Positions 30,901 to 45,900 of a stretch of 64,000 bases of DNA are shown here, in pieces. The notes beneath the pieces are model-generated. The model did not search any database, was not told the DNA's origin, and saw only the letters and a list, made by a program, of their open reading frames with translations. Origin of the DNA: Dryomyza anilis (Eukaryota > Arthropoda > Insecta > Diptera > Dryomyzidae). Each line of letters begins with the position of its first letter. Within the stretch, counting starts at the first letter, position 1. The translations under genes and the position numbers were made by a program. The stretch lies in the NCBI GenBank assembly GCA_951804985.1, contig OX638134.1, positions 83,369,679-83,433,678 of the forward strand, given 5' to 3'.

Positions 30901-33900
30901 ATATCGTCGTTGTAGAACTAAAAGTCACCAAATACATTTTTATGAAATTCTTAAATTTCAACTTTGTTGGTAATTATTACAAAAAGTAATTGATACATTT
31001 TTAAAGTTGAATTACCAATTGATAGATTCACATTTTGTTATCATTTGTTACAAATATTGAGCACATCGATCAAAAATTGAAAGATATATAAAGAGTTTTG
31101 TAAATGAACAATTAGCACTTTGAAAATGTAGTTAGTGACTTTTAGTTCTACAACGACGATATATATACGGCACCGAAATCGAAACAGTTTTTCGACTTAA
31201 ACAGTTTTTCGACTAATGCAAAGTATCAGATTGAATAAACAATTATTAAACAGTTTTTCGACTAATGCAAAGTATCAGATTGAATAAACAGATTTTGTTA
31301 GGAAGAAGGTCGGACTATTATTCCCGAACGCACATTTTTTAATGTTATGGACCATGTTCCGGATTTTGATTGAAATCAAATCGATATCGAATCATATAAA
31401 ACTAAGGAATTTTTCTTAAAATGGAGTAAATTGAAATTGAGTTATAATTAATATTCAGAAACTTTTATCTGAGTAAATGAACATACTAGCCAATATTTAA
31501 TTCATTATACCCTACACTAATGCCCGTAACTTCAACGAGTAGATATCTTTTGGTGCTTAGTTATCTACGGTGTAAGCAAAATTTCGTAACTTCAACGCAT
31601 AGTTAAGGAGTAAAAACACCGGATAGGTAAGAGATATCTGTTCGGTACGAACACCAATAGATATCTACTCGTTGAAGTTACGGGCATAAGAGTGAAAGGG
31701 TATATTCAGTTTGGTACGCCGTTTGTAACACCCAGAAGAAATCATCTCCGGTATGGAAAAGTATATATATTCTTGATCAGCATGACCTCCTGAGTCAATA
31801 ACACCTACTATAAAATGTCCCTACCTTAAAATATCCCATGTGATCTAACCTTCCCAACTGGTTTTTTGTTTGTTTTAAAAGTAATTTCTACCATACCTTT
31901 CTGCAAAACTATATGTTGCAATTAACCCTTAAAAGCCTGACTTTTTTTTTTGAGCTGAAAAAAATGTATGTTATAGAACTCGCGATTCTGGACAACGTTT
32001 GTTCTACGACTTTGTTCATAGGTGCAACTTACTTTAACCAGATCAAAAATACCTCGTTGGTTCCTTGCGGAACCACTGGAACCACCGGGCTTCAAAATTG
32101 AAGAAGTGCATTTTGTACTTAAGAATTTTTAAAGCATTAAGAAATTTTATTATCAAAAATCGGAAAATGTAAAAAAAATTAAAGTATGAATATTTGTGGT
32201 TTGTTTTGATGAAACAGTTCTCTTTTTATGGATTCACTACGTCCATTGTTGACGTCATATTCACACCATTAATTTCCAATCACTTATACTGTGCGAAAAT
32301 CAGGAATTCTGTTGTTTGTAAACAATAAACATAAAAAAAACATAAAAAAACGTTTCTACAGAATTTCACATATGCTCCATTTTGAACTCCCGGTGCCTGA
32401 TGGTTCCGCAAAGAACCAACCAAAAATTCGACAAAATCTACTAATATAAAAAATTACATTTATTTCAAACACTCACAATAGCTTCTAGATACTACAGCGA
32501 TCACGACAATATTTTTTTCAGCTTCGATTTCGACAAATTCACCACTATAATATTTTTTTGAAAGTACGTAATTTTCTTGAGATTGGTGGAAATGATGGCG
32601 CTTGGATCAATAAACATTTTAAAAGTTGAAGCGGGAAGATTAAATAAAATTCGTTTTCATTTTCATCCGTTGGTTCCTCGCGGAAATATAATATAATATT
32701 TCCTACAGACCCAGCGCTACTGGTGCTGCCTCCGTCGACTTTATTTAAATTATTATTGTCGCCGCGTATTTGTAGAATGAACTCGTGATTAAAATCATAG
32801 CATAGCATGGGAATACAGACAGTCATACATACAAATAGAACCGACAGACAGATAGACAGTCTGAAAGCCGGACGTACGAATAGAAGGCACGTGCTTGTGT
32901 AAACTTATCATGTGTCAATTAAATTAGAGCCTAGGTCAGTTCCCACCGGTAAAAGCCGGTAAACGTTGTACAAAAATATTGATTTATTGCTTCAATTAGC
33001 TAAGCCACCACCAATAAGTCATAAAACATAAAATGATGACACAAGAAAAAAAACACCAAAATTCGCAAATCCAATAATCTTATAATACCCTACCGTATAT
33101 GGTGTGAAGAGATATTTTTTTTGTACTGCTCTAAAATATTGCAGCTATATATATATTTTTTTTTAAACTCACATATAGTCGTCACTCCCCACTGCTTTGG
33201 TAAAATTCCATTAGTAGGCTCGTGCTTCTGACGAACGCTAAACTTATCGTACGTTTACTTTTATTATTGCTGTTGTTGTTCTTCTTTTTTTTTTATAACC
33301 ATTTTTAGTGCCCTACACTAAGCTGAAGAGGCTTTTATTGTATATATATTTTTCTTTTTCTTTTATTTTTCATTTTTCTACTATTCTATTTCCAGTTAAT
33401 TTGAGACGTGGCGGCGTCTCTGTGCACAGTAGGGAATTGCGATAAAATGATAGTAGTTACCTACGACTAGACACGATCATGCTGCTAGTTGTTGTCATCT
33501 TCGTCACTATAATTGATATTGTCATGTTTCAGTTGCGCTACTTTGTAAGATTGGTGCGTATTGGTTACGAGTACCTTGTTAATCCTTTGTATAAATATTT
33601 TTGTTTTGCAGCTGGTTATTGTTTGTATAGCACGGTGGGGTGTGTTAATAAAGATATGATAGGGAAAATTACGAGAAAACACGTGGGCTAATTGAGGGTC
33701 TTGTAAAAATAGAAAATTATAAAATTATATATGTTATAAACCTTTTTAAGAATTTGTAGATATTATAAATTCTAGAAAAGCTATGAGCGACATTTAATCA
33801 AGAATATACATTTGACGATTTAAAGTTTCTCTCCATTTCGGATTAAATTTTATAACGAAACAATTTCGATATACAGATTCCAAGTAAATGGTTTGGATAT

Positions 33901-36900
33901 TAATATTTTCCTTAACAAATTTCTGATTAACACAAGAATCTATAGATGAACTACGTAGAAATTATGAAATATCCCTAGACACAATTATTAATAATATTTT
34001 GGCGCTACAGTCCTGAAGAACTTAGGCTCTCCCTCCATTGAGATGTGCGTGTTAAATTTGTGCTTAAAGTGGTGGGACCTACAGTTTAATGCCGAATACT
34101 AACGGCGGAGTGCGAGTTTTACATAGGCAATGTTTACACCCAGATAAAAATTCCCTCAAATTCCATTAAAATTGGTCAATGATTTTTAACTTTTATTTTA
34201 TAATAGAAACATTTCGACCTCGATCCAATATTTACAGCAATACTAGAAAATTCCGGATTCTGCAAATTTGTTTGTTGGCTCGTTCACGGCCGTTGGAATG
34301 ATCACATATTTGATGTGTCGAAAGAAGCGGCCAAGTGCCTCGGTTTTCTGAAACGGTGTAAGACATACTTCACTCCCGCTGACTTGCGCATTGTCTACAT
34401 CACCTATATTCGGCCTAAGATGGAATACAATTCGCACATATGGGCAGGGGCTTCAAAATATTCTTTGGAATTCCTGGATCGAATCCAACAACGTGCAATA
34501 TATTTAATAGGGAATGAAAATAATTCATCCTCTATTGGTTCTCTTGAGCGCCGAAGGACCGTTGGGTGTGTAAACCTGTTTTATAGGTATTACAATGGTA
34601 AGTGTTCGAGGGAAATACATGGCCTGATCCCCAGCAGGTCGCGTGTTCTCTCGTTCTACTAGGGCATCAAACCAAGTCCACTCGTTTCTCAACAGAACCT
34701 CGCATTACAGAGAGAATTCGTTCTTCAGTCGCACGATACGTTTGTGGAATAATCTCCCTGCGTCTGTTTTTCCCGACAATTTTTATATTGGGAAATTTAA
34801 AGCAACTCTTTCTTTCTTTACTCTATCTTTCTCCCTCCCCTAAACCTATAATCCTTTCTTACAATCAACACTGTGCATTGCATGAATAGGGGGCATCCCC
34901 TGAGCTATGGTTAATTTGTAAAAAAAAAGTAGGACAATTATTGATTTAATAGTATACAAAAAATAAATCTTTTCAAATAAACTCAATGGCAATGTCATGG
35001 TATTTTCTAGTATTAAATGGTATTTTCCCATTAAAATAATAGTTTATCCTAATGACTATTTTTAATAGTAAAAAATTATTATTTATATAGTTTTTTTCTG
35101 GTTGTACTCTCGTTGTTTACTATTTACTGCCGAGAGGTAGCGTCGCATAGAAAAAAGTTTTCTATGAAAAAGATGTTGACAGTCGCATCAACGACTTTTT
35201 CGCTCGTAGTCCAACGCACTAACCAATCGAGCCACCGACGCTACAATTGAACACCATTATTTTACAATTATTTTAAAGACATCGCAGACAAGGCGAAGTT
35301 TAAACGCCTTCTTTTTGTTAATTGTCAAGTCCAACTTTAATATAAAAAGTGAATGCTAATATTATTATAACATGTTAAGCAGTTCACTTTCGATCGAAAT
35401 TTTAATATTTCACAACGAAAATCGTATTGAATTTGTTCCACAGAACTTGAACGGATTTAATACGATTGAAATGGGTTTATTTTGTATTTAAAAATCGAAT
35501 TATGGAACAGCATAAAAACATCGAACGACTTAAAATTTCAATTCTATTTCGAATGCCATCTGAAAGATGCAGGTGTATTCCAATTAGTTTTCAAGATTAA
35601 AAACTTGAAAAATGTTCTTTGGATTGTTTTATTGTAGTTTTTGAGATGTAAATTTATGTCCGTGATTATCAAGAACATAGTTCCGGCTAACTATAAAAAT
35701 AACTTACTCATTTTTTGTTAACTGTTCTATTTTATGAAATATACTCTTTCAACTTAAGCGACTTTTTTTGTATGAAAAATAATTTTATTTCAACAAAAAT
35801 AAATCGTTTAAAAGAAATCGTCAAAAATCGAAATACAATAAGGGCCAGTTTTCCACTGCTAGTTTGTTTGTAGTTTAAACTTCGTTTTAAATCAGAATCG
35901 ACTTTTTTAGTGAACTTCAACCGTCGTTTAAACTTAGTTTAAACGAACGATGCTGATGGTTTAAACTACGTTTAAACTTTCAAAGTTTTTGGCATGAATT
36001 TTTCTCCAAACACTTTTCACTATTTTTTGCCGCTGCGCTGTTTTACAAATTATTATTAATTTTTGTATTTTTGCACACTATAAATTAAAAAAAAAATCTC
36101 ACGTGCACTTTAGTTGCTCGATCTGTTGCTAATATTTAAATTTACATTAATTTTATTTTTCTGATATAATTTTTGTATTTATTTAATTTTGAATGACATT
36201 TATCAAAAGTCAAAATCAAGAGAATTATATGTCATTAGCCTGTGGTGTCATATGTTTTGTCTTGGGCTGTGTTAGCTAAATTAAACGTCGTTTAATTTAA
36301 AGAGATGATTAATTAAACGGAGTTTAAACTACGTTTAAACTAGCACTGAAAAACTGGCTCTTAAAATGATAAAATGTTGTATTTTTTCTTATTTCATAGC
36401 AAATTTGATCAGTTCTGGAACTACTCTGATTTTTTACTCATTTATTTGTTGGCAAAATTTGAATTTACCGCGAATTTAAGTGATTTAAACTTATTAGCAC
36501 AGAGTTGAGTGATACATTAAAAACATAGTGACCGAATACAGCATTATTATGCGTGATGTGCTTTAATGGTTTAAAATTATAATTTCTTTCTTAATTTGAA
36601 CGCCCTCAAACATTTTAAAATATTTATTTAAAAACTAAATCACGCATCAAGCGCATGTACGGTATCAATTTGGCATTTGTTGTTGTTCAATGATGGCTTT
36701 TCCATGGTAGGTCTCTATTTTTTTTTAACAATGCTTTAGATAGTTTTCACACCAAATTACTCTATTTAGCAGATGAAATGTTATGTTTTCTTTCGGGTGA
36801 ACACCACTTTACACTTAAACAGGTGCTAATTGTTTTGCATTCTTTAGTTTGCCGCATACAAAAAGTAGGTACATCACCCTACGTTTCTAATTGTGGCGGT

Positions 36901-39900
36901 GGTGGTTATCGTTATCTCTAGGGTGCGAATTGGAAAGTCAAATAGTGTATGACGACGACGTCGACTACATCGATCAAAATAATTGTGGGCAAATAAGTGA
37001 TCTGTCATAAGCAACCAACTAATAGTAAATATTTGTATTGAATTTTATTGAAGTAAGCCGACGTAAGTACCGCGAGAACACAAACGGCAAACGATTCGTT
37101 AACATGATGATGATATTGTTAACAATGACGACAACTTGTCTACCAGACAAGACAGATCATCCGAGAAAGCAAAAACAAAGTTATTGCAACTTTCAAAGTA
37201 ACACTTAAGCCACTCAAGAACCTTGAGGGACTTATTGTTTGCGGTATATTACCCCCCTCGACAGCACACACCAAAGTCCAAAATAATACACTCATTTTTG
37301 TTTTATACGAAAAAAAAAGAAATAACAGTGTTATCAGCAAATTAATAACGTTCTATTGCATGTGATCGGTGTCTACGTGAGCAAGTACTGCGATTGGCCG
37401 ATCGCACGTTCCATCGAGACCTACCCGACTTCTAAATGGTATTTCACAATATGTTCTATGCCACCGAGTTAGGAACAGATGGTCGGTTGGTCTGTATGTC
37501 TGTCTGTCTATTTGTGCGGTGGGTGCTCATTTGTCATTTTAGCTGTTACTTTGTACATTTACAAATGGTGTTTGTAGCGCCATGTTTGTTTTTTTTTTAA
37601 TATTTTTCCTATGTGTTGATACATTTGTGTACCTTGATCTTTGAACCGTATGGCCAGCATGATCTTTAAACAACTTTAGTTTTTACACAAATGAAAGTTT
37701 GACTATAGATTATTGTTAAGACTTCTTTGGAAATGTTTAATCTAAATGATTTCGAATTTTTATTTTATAATAGAAACATTTCGACCTCGTTCCAATATTC
37801 AGCGCAATACTAGAAAATTCCGGATTCTGCAAATTTGTTGGCTCGTTCACGGCAGTTTAGCAACATTATTTAGAAATATTTTAAGCAGACAATGGCAGAG
37901 TTTGTATTAAGAAAATATGCCTTCCCCGGCTTTGAAATTTGATTATTTAGGTTTCTCGAGTAGCTATAGCTAACTTATACAAAATTTCTTGATTTTCTCT
38001 GCCCTATTTTTGGAAAACACTGGTAATTTTGGAAGCAGATTTGTGGCATAATTTGGGTATAATAAAAATAGGTAGCTTTTAATACAAACTCTGCCTTTGT
38101 CCACTTGAAATATTTCGATAAAATGTTCCTAGACTGCCTGAGCCTGCCAAAAATGTTGGGTAACTGCTGTACATGCCCTTCCCAAAAACTTCTGTTAATC
38201 ATGAAAAATAGCAGATATTTTGTCGCGGGAGTTCGGCACAACTTTAACGATTTGCATTAGTTTTGAATACACTTTTTGTATTAAAAAATAGAATTAAAAA
38301 TCGAGATTACCATTTTTTTTTTAGAAATTCGTTTGAAATCTGGAACAACACGAATATTATTTTTTTCATATTATTTTTGATAATACGAAATTTTCATAGA
38401 TTTTTGTACGCACATGCCAAAACAATTTCTTCGTTCTCTTCTTTTTAACCTTTCGATTATTTTAATTTCTAACATCCCAAGAAACATTTCTACGGAGCTC
38501 CGGCACAAACGGCATCACAATTCCGTCATTGCCGGCACGTTAACGGAACATTGAGCAAGTATCCGTCCAAGCAAGTACTAAAACGGAACGATAACGTGCC
38601 GATAAATCGCACAACTTCGTTTGTATGCCGGCATTTTCCGTATATCGAAAATAATACGTTTGAACACCGTTTTGATGGTGCCGTCTCAGTTGGCCGATCA
38701 TCCCGGTTAGTGTGATGGAAATTGCTACTTTGTAAACCATCGTGATTTAATAATAAACTTAATATTATAATGAAATTTGTTTATAATTAATTATTAAAAT
38801 AATCAATTAAAAATAACATACAAAAATATAATGTACTTGTTTTAATTTACAAATATAAATAATATTTATGTAAGCTTATTTTTTTCACTCAGTTTACAGC
38901 ACGACAAAACCTATCATGTTTTGTCGTAGTCCTCTCCGTTTTTCTTAAAAAAATACGGTACGATAATGGCATGTTTTCGGTGCGTTTCAATCGTACTATA
39001 AAAATTTGTACTCAGTTTAAAGTACTATACAATGGTACGTTTTCGGCACGTCATAACGGATTTTCATCTGATTCGAATACGTTTTCGATGTTCCTTAAAA
39101 CCCGCTCTCCAATACGTTTCGGGATTCAGAAATCGGCACGTTTTCGGAATATGATTCCGTTTTGCTGTACCGATAACGGAACATAAGCGGAACGAATTGT
39201 TTCTTGGGATTCTATATGACTGAGAAATTTTTTTTAAATTTGTTTTAAATCATCATTGTTTTTCTAGGAAATCATCAGTTATGTTTTATTCGAATTAGGC
39301 TTCATCGTTCGATACCAATCGATATCTTTGTCATTTTAAAAACTACATAATAAGACTGTTGTAAATTTTATATTTTTCTTTGAGGATTCTTAAACTGTTT
39401 TCCATCACATTTTCAAATTAAATTTAGTTTAAACTAAATGTAATTTCGACTTTAGTCAACCTATCACAAATATTTTATAAATGTCTGTCTGTAAAATTTA
39501 AAAACATTCTGCCGTTTCTATTAGAAACGAAAGTAAAACACCCTAATTCCGCCTTACTTGGTTTAAAGCTTAAAAATAATAATAATATATATGCAAAAAT
39601 TATAGATTTATGAATATCAATAAATGCATCATAGTTTCCTTTTCTTGAAAATTAAATTTTTACTTCAACATTTCCCGCCATTTTTCTTTTTTAAACTTTA
39701 ATCCAAATAGTGGGTGGAATAAGAGGGTTTTACCTTATAGACGTTTAAAAACTAAGTTTAAACTTGCACTGTAAAACTGAATTTTAAGTTTCAGTTGCTT
39801 TACAATACAGTTTTGTGAGACGTATATACTGAATACACACAACAAACTCATGAAAAATATTTGATATTTAAAAAATTTAAACTGTTTGTAAATCGATTAT

Positions 39901-42900
39901 TTTTTAAATAATATGTTTCGGCATTTATAATTCATTTTTGGAACTTAATTCTCGTGTTCGTTCGAGATATAATATGCGACAATTATAAAACTGTATCACT
40001 GATTCTCTCATGACATATAAAATACCCAACAAACACTGATGCTACGTTTATTTTGTATTCAGAAAATCGAATTCTGGAAGACAACTCTATTCTGATCGAA
40101 ATCTAGTAGTATATAATATGAGATCCTATTATAAAATTCAAAATTTCACTTTGTTTAATTTTTAAATTTAAAAATACGTAGTCAATTCTTGCCGATTATA
40201 GAGTTCTTCTCAATTAATTTACCTTCTATATATATTTATATTTTTGTGTGTTGTTTATTGACTGAGAAATAAGAAGCATGTGACCAAGCGGCGCGAGGGC
40301 GATAAGGCAAAGGCACCATATTTTTTTTCCGCGTGTTTCACATCAATCATTGAACTTGTTGGCTGTTGGTTGAACGTTGATTGATAATTTAGTTGTAGGT
40401 GCTGAAATTGCCAATTGAGGCGGTCCAATTGGCGCCTTAAATATAGATGATAATCGAATTGTATGTACTACCCATCCTATCATGCCTATCACCATCATAT
40501 TCTTTATCCTTCTGAATGTTCAAATGTTTAGTGCTGAATACTTCATATAAATACCTACTTAATAGAAGAATTTAGTTTAAGTGGTATATTTTCCATATGA
40601 CGGCATACATTGCCCTAATCGTGAATTAATCAGATCGTCGTCGTCTTTGTCGATTGATTTTACGTAAAATTTATAATGACTAGGTATTTATTAAGTGGTT
40701 ATTCTATTATTGTACTTGACAAAAAATGTATAATGTTTATAATTATAGATGATTTATAAGTAGAGTGGAAAAATATGTTTCACATGTTTGCACTTATTTA
40801 AGTGCATTTAAAAACTTATCTTTGAAAAAATATATTCTAGCTTTCGATAGATATTGAATTGAAATTTCAATTTTTCCTAGTAGAAATTTCATGTTCAGAT
40901 CATGTTGTATAAATCCATACCCAATCGTGAACTATCCATACCCAATCATGACAACTACTAGGGTTATGGAATGTGTTTTTCTTGCTATTCAGGTATTCGA
41001 TTTTATAATACACAAAATTTTAATTTGTACCAAATATGTAATACATTTTTTTATAAAATATAAAACTATTGAATCGAATTCAAATTTTTCTGTTAAAAAT
41101 CCAAACGAATTCAAATTGAATAATGAATCTAATATATATTATTCAAAAATCAAAAAGTTTTTCTTTTTCTCAAAACCGATATTTACTAAACTAAGAGGAA
41201 ATAATAATTGCTTCGAGTATACTATGTTTGTATCTCGCATAACCAGTTCTGAAACAAGAGAAACCTCGTGATCTGTGCAAATTCGTCATTACCACAGAGA
41301 CACTAATCAAGTTCTTGCTGCTACTTGCTCCGACAATGCAACAATAGTGTCATCGGCCCCCATATGGTATGACTTAGATTGCATTAATATTATCAAGGTT
41401 ATGCAGCCTTCTTTGGCGGTATTATGAATCTCGCAATGTCTAAAAATAACTGCAACCACATGATGCTACTCACATTTAATATAAACTGATATGTTAAATA
41501 CTTTGTTTACTTGCGCGAGTGACTGACTGACTGATTAACTGACAGACTAGGTGACTGAGTGACTACGACGCGACGCGGTGAAATTGCCTTTCATTGTGGC
41601 GTCAATAATGGCATGGGATGATGGATGCCAGCGGGGTTCGGCAGCGGTACGTTGCCATTTGCCGGACAATCAGTTGTTTGTGCCACGATAACTGGACACA
41701 TCATGTGAGTCGCTCATAAATCGTACTCCACGCTCATACTCAACAACATTATTGTCGTCGTCGACGACGTTGTTAATTACACTTTGCAACAAATTATGAG
41801 GTGTTTTTTTTTTAAGTGAAAGTAAAAGGTTTTTTTTTTGTATATTACGAGGACTTTCGTTGTAATACCCAAGTTTAACCTTTTAGAGCCAGTTTTTCAA
41901 TGATAGTTTAAACTTAGTTATCGATTGTGAATAGCATTTAAGAAGAAGACATTATTTTTTTCATTTGGAACAGCTGATATTTAATTTGCGAGAATGACGA
42001 AATTTACAAGAAATTACAAAGATAATTTAGAATAGTATAATGCATGAAATAATACATATCAGTGAGAATTTGTGCGTCTGATCGTTCAGTGTTAGTTTAT
42101 GCAATGAATAATAGAAGAAAACTAATATTAATAGAAACAAATGGACAGACAAATTAGCGCATGAGCGTGGACTGCAGAGCGTAAAGAACGCATCTCACAT
42201 TTTTCTGTCAAAAACATTGAGAGTTTAAACGTAGTTTAACCCACCGACATCGGAGAGTTAACCAAAGTTTAAACTACGTTTAAATTTCACGAAGATTTAA
42301 GCACGATTTAAGCACGATTCGAAGTTTAAACTAAGTTTAAACTACAAATGTAGTTATACTACCACTGTAAAACCGGACCTTAAAGACTTCTTCATACAAT
42401 ACATACAATAAATGGTTTTATTTTATGATGTCCCACATCAAATTCTTTTTCTTTAAAATTCTTTTTTTACATAAACAAAATACCATATATCAGGGGGCAG
42501 ATTGTCCCTGATATATGGAATTTTGTCCCGGACAGTGGGTTAAATATCATCGCCATGAATTTATACCCGTAGACATGAACAAATTTTTGTAAAATAGATG
42601 CTATTAGACAACAACATTTTCCATTTTCCTAATCTTCTAAAGCCATTTTTATGAAATATTCAGAATTTCATTACTTTTGACCAGCTAACTACCTCCCAAG
42701 TTGTGATACTATATGATGAAAATAAATGTTCAATAACTCTTACCTGGCTTTAACTTTATTTTAAGATTGTTTCATATTTCGCTATTATTCTACCCTATAG
42801 TCGTTAATGGGTTAATTGTTTTAAAAAAAGAGTTTAAAGAGATTGTGATGTTAAAAGAGTTTTAATTTTTTCACATACTTTTTAAAATAATTGTTATTTT

Positions 42901-45900
42901 CTCATTAAAATAAACACATTATTCTTTATTGCAGTCATTTATATTGACATTTTTTATAGTGCTATAACTTTGTTCAAGTGACTCAAGTCTATATCTCTGA
43001 TAGTGTCACAGATATAAAGCCAAAACGTTAAATTTCTATTAAAACACTTGAAAACAAAAACGTAAATATAGAAAAATAATGCTGTTCCGTGGGAACCAAG
43101 ATCTAATAACATGATTTAGCAAATTTAAAGTAAGAATTTTGTATCGCACTGTACTATATATGATTATTTCTGCAATTATTTTTATTATTATTATTAGATT
43201 CGAACGACGACGATCATATGGTAATGTCACAAACCCAGATAAGCGATCGCATCAGATCGATTAAATCGTCGTAGTCAAATGACTCGCCATGTCTGCCTCC
43301 GTGTTTCTTATCTGCATTTGGCAATTGATGGCTGGGTGGGTTGGTGCGGTATAACACAACAGCAACTATGCTGGCGCCTTGAACTTCAGGCATTACGCAA
43401 AAACAAAAAAAAAAGTATTTGGTTTTTCGGTTGTTGTGAATTTTTTTGGTTGTTTTTTTTTTGAATGTTTGTTTGTGGTGTGGCTTAAGAAACGGCCTTT
43501 GGATCTTATCAGAAGAGCGCCTGCCTTGGCATATGGAACGCGATCTTGCGGCTGTTGATATCGGTTTTTTTTATATTGCTTTTAGTACGTTTTATTGGAT
43601 ACACAGTTGCGCTTCGTAGTAGGGGAATTACCTTCGTTTGCGATACAGCTATTATTTTTTTTAGTTGCAATATTAAAAAATATATAATTTTTTTTTGATA
43701 ACTATTTTTATTGATCCTGGTTTTAAGTAGATTTTGTGTCTTTGTTTTGGTTGGCATTTGAAATATGGGCGGCCTAGTTCGTTTGAAAAAGTAAGTGCTG
43801 ATTTTTAGTTTTTACTTTGCGGCACTTTAATTGTTAGTATTAACATAATTAATTGAATTCTAAAATTTTAGGAATTCAATGTGTAACACCTGGCATAATT
43901 TGGTAATAATGAATTCGACGAATTTAATATCAAATTGATTACGAAAACGTGTAGAAAATGTTATTATATGATTCGTTATCATTATTTTTTGGAATTTTTT
44001 AATTATAAAAAATACAAAAAAATGTGATTAATTTATTATTCGCACACAAATACTATTTTTAAACATAAATAATAGGAGCAAATGTTATTTTTATACGGAA
44101 TAAATTATGTTAAATTTTAATCTTATGATATGATGAACATTTTAATGTGCTGTAGTTAAATTATATTATAGTGGTTGGGGTCAAAACAAAAAAAATTTGT
44201 CGCATTAACAAACATTTTATACAAAAATCATAAATATAAAAGAATATTTTTTTTGGGAATTCTTTAAGTAATAAGAATTAATCTGTACAAAAATGATAAA
44301 TAATGAGTTTCAGTTGTGACTTTGGAGCGCTTCTGTTGTTATCATTAACATAATTAAGTGAATTTTGATATTCAGTATTAGAGCGGCCATAATTTCATTT
44401 TGCAGAAAAATTTGAATAGGTTCTTAATACTTTAAATACCATTTAGAAAACAATGTCATTACGAAAAAGTGTAAATTATGTCATTTAATGAATTCTTTGT
44501 GTCATCATTAATTTTGAAAATTTAATTTTTTGCAAAAAAAAATTCTTTGAAAATTTTGTTTTGAAATTCGTAAGTGCCGTATATTTGATTTATGTAAAAA
44601 AATAAAGTATTTTCACAAACAAATACTATTTTTATAACAAAATTATATGAAAAATGTTATTTTTATATTTTAAATTTATGTTGAAATTAAATTTCATTGT
44701 TATGATGATATTTTTAAGCGTTATGGACAAAACTACACACAAAAAATATTATTTTCATAACGTAGGTGACAATTGAGTCCTATGAGTTATACATTTTAAT
44801 AAGTGTTTCTACATCGAAAAACAATACTGCAATAAAAATAAAGAAACTTCCCAAGAAACAAAACATACCGTATGCGTGCCGTTAACGGAACAGCATATAC
44901 GGAATCAGATTCCGTAAACGCACCGTATTACGGAGCCGTATACGGTACAGAGAACGGATAAAACGTCACATCGAAAACGGTGTTCGAAACCGTTTTTCAT
45001 ACAGTATCGACCGTATATTCAAAATAACACGGAGTGCACTCCGTAGACGACGGGTCGTTTCTGTGACGTATTATTCTTATAAAACGGAGTGGACTCCGTT
45101 GAGTGCATTGAAAAACGTACTACTGTTACTATTTATTATCATAAAATAAATACAGTCAAATGAGTTATATTTTGGTATATGTTGATATATGAAATACATT
45201 TTTTTTTTTATTAAAACAACAATAATATTTACAAAATTAAATTAAACAATAACATTTTTAAAAGATTTAAAAATAATTTATATAATTAAACTTTTGAGCA
45301 CTAAATTATTGATTTATGTTCATTTCTTGATTCGAACATCTGAAAATAAATAAAAAAATAAATTGGTTAAATTTCTATGTTTTTCAGGCGATGAAGCGAA
45401 CTTTAGCCCAAGGAATTTTCTACAAAAGTGGCAACTATGCCACAAAAAGAAAAGATCCTACAGAGTGGCAACCATGATAATAAATGTCAATTTTACTTAC
45501 ATTATCTCATATTAAATTTCAGTTTTAAATACGCGACAAATTTAATATATTGCAAGGCGACGACAGCTACAAATAAATGCAGCTTCATGTTTGAGACGCA
45601 GCGAGTCTCCGTCTCAGCATTCCGAAAATCCAGATGAAGTCAAGAATGTACAGAACTTGACGAAGTTTTCAACAATCAGCTCGTCGCAATGACATGCAGT
45701 GGCGTCAATAGCATTTTCGAGAATCATTTCATAGATTCGTCCTCATGACCATTTCTCAATGGTAGCCTTTAAATGTCCTCTTCAATGTTTATCCGGCAAT
45801 GTGTTGTTTCTTGAATTATCTATAGAAATTTAGATACCATTAAATATTTCTTTATGCATACATATTTACACTTACATTATTTGGTTTGTGGCTCATGAAC

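Larger units (their letters stand above)
33985..35243 (-). mobile_element. tRNA-derived SINE interrupted by a MITE
   Basis: On the minus strand the head lies at about 35243-35107 ('cgatggctcgattggttag'-like, 'gcgttggactacgag', 'ttttctatgaaaaag') and the tail at 34134-33985 ('agtggtgggacc' side, 'cttaggctctccct', ATT-rich end). The two halves join exactly in the intact copy at 58446-58770 ('caatgttt' + 'actctcg'). The interruption is the MITE at 34137-35104. Confidence 0.78.

Noticed and set aside
37081..37380. Possible exon in a normal-composition island of FNIP intron 1
   Set aside because: No frame with splice sites and recognisable protein motif; kept only as part of a possible regulatory island.
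40891..41271. 126-codon plus-strand frame in FNIP intron 1
   Set aside because: AT-rich, Ile/Asn/Phe/Lys-dominated composition and no recognisable motif; expected by chance in DNA of this composition.
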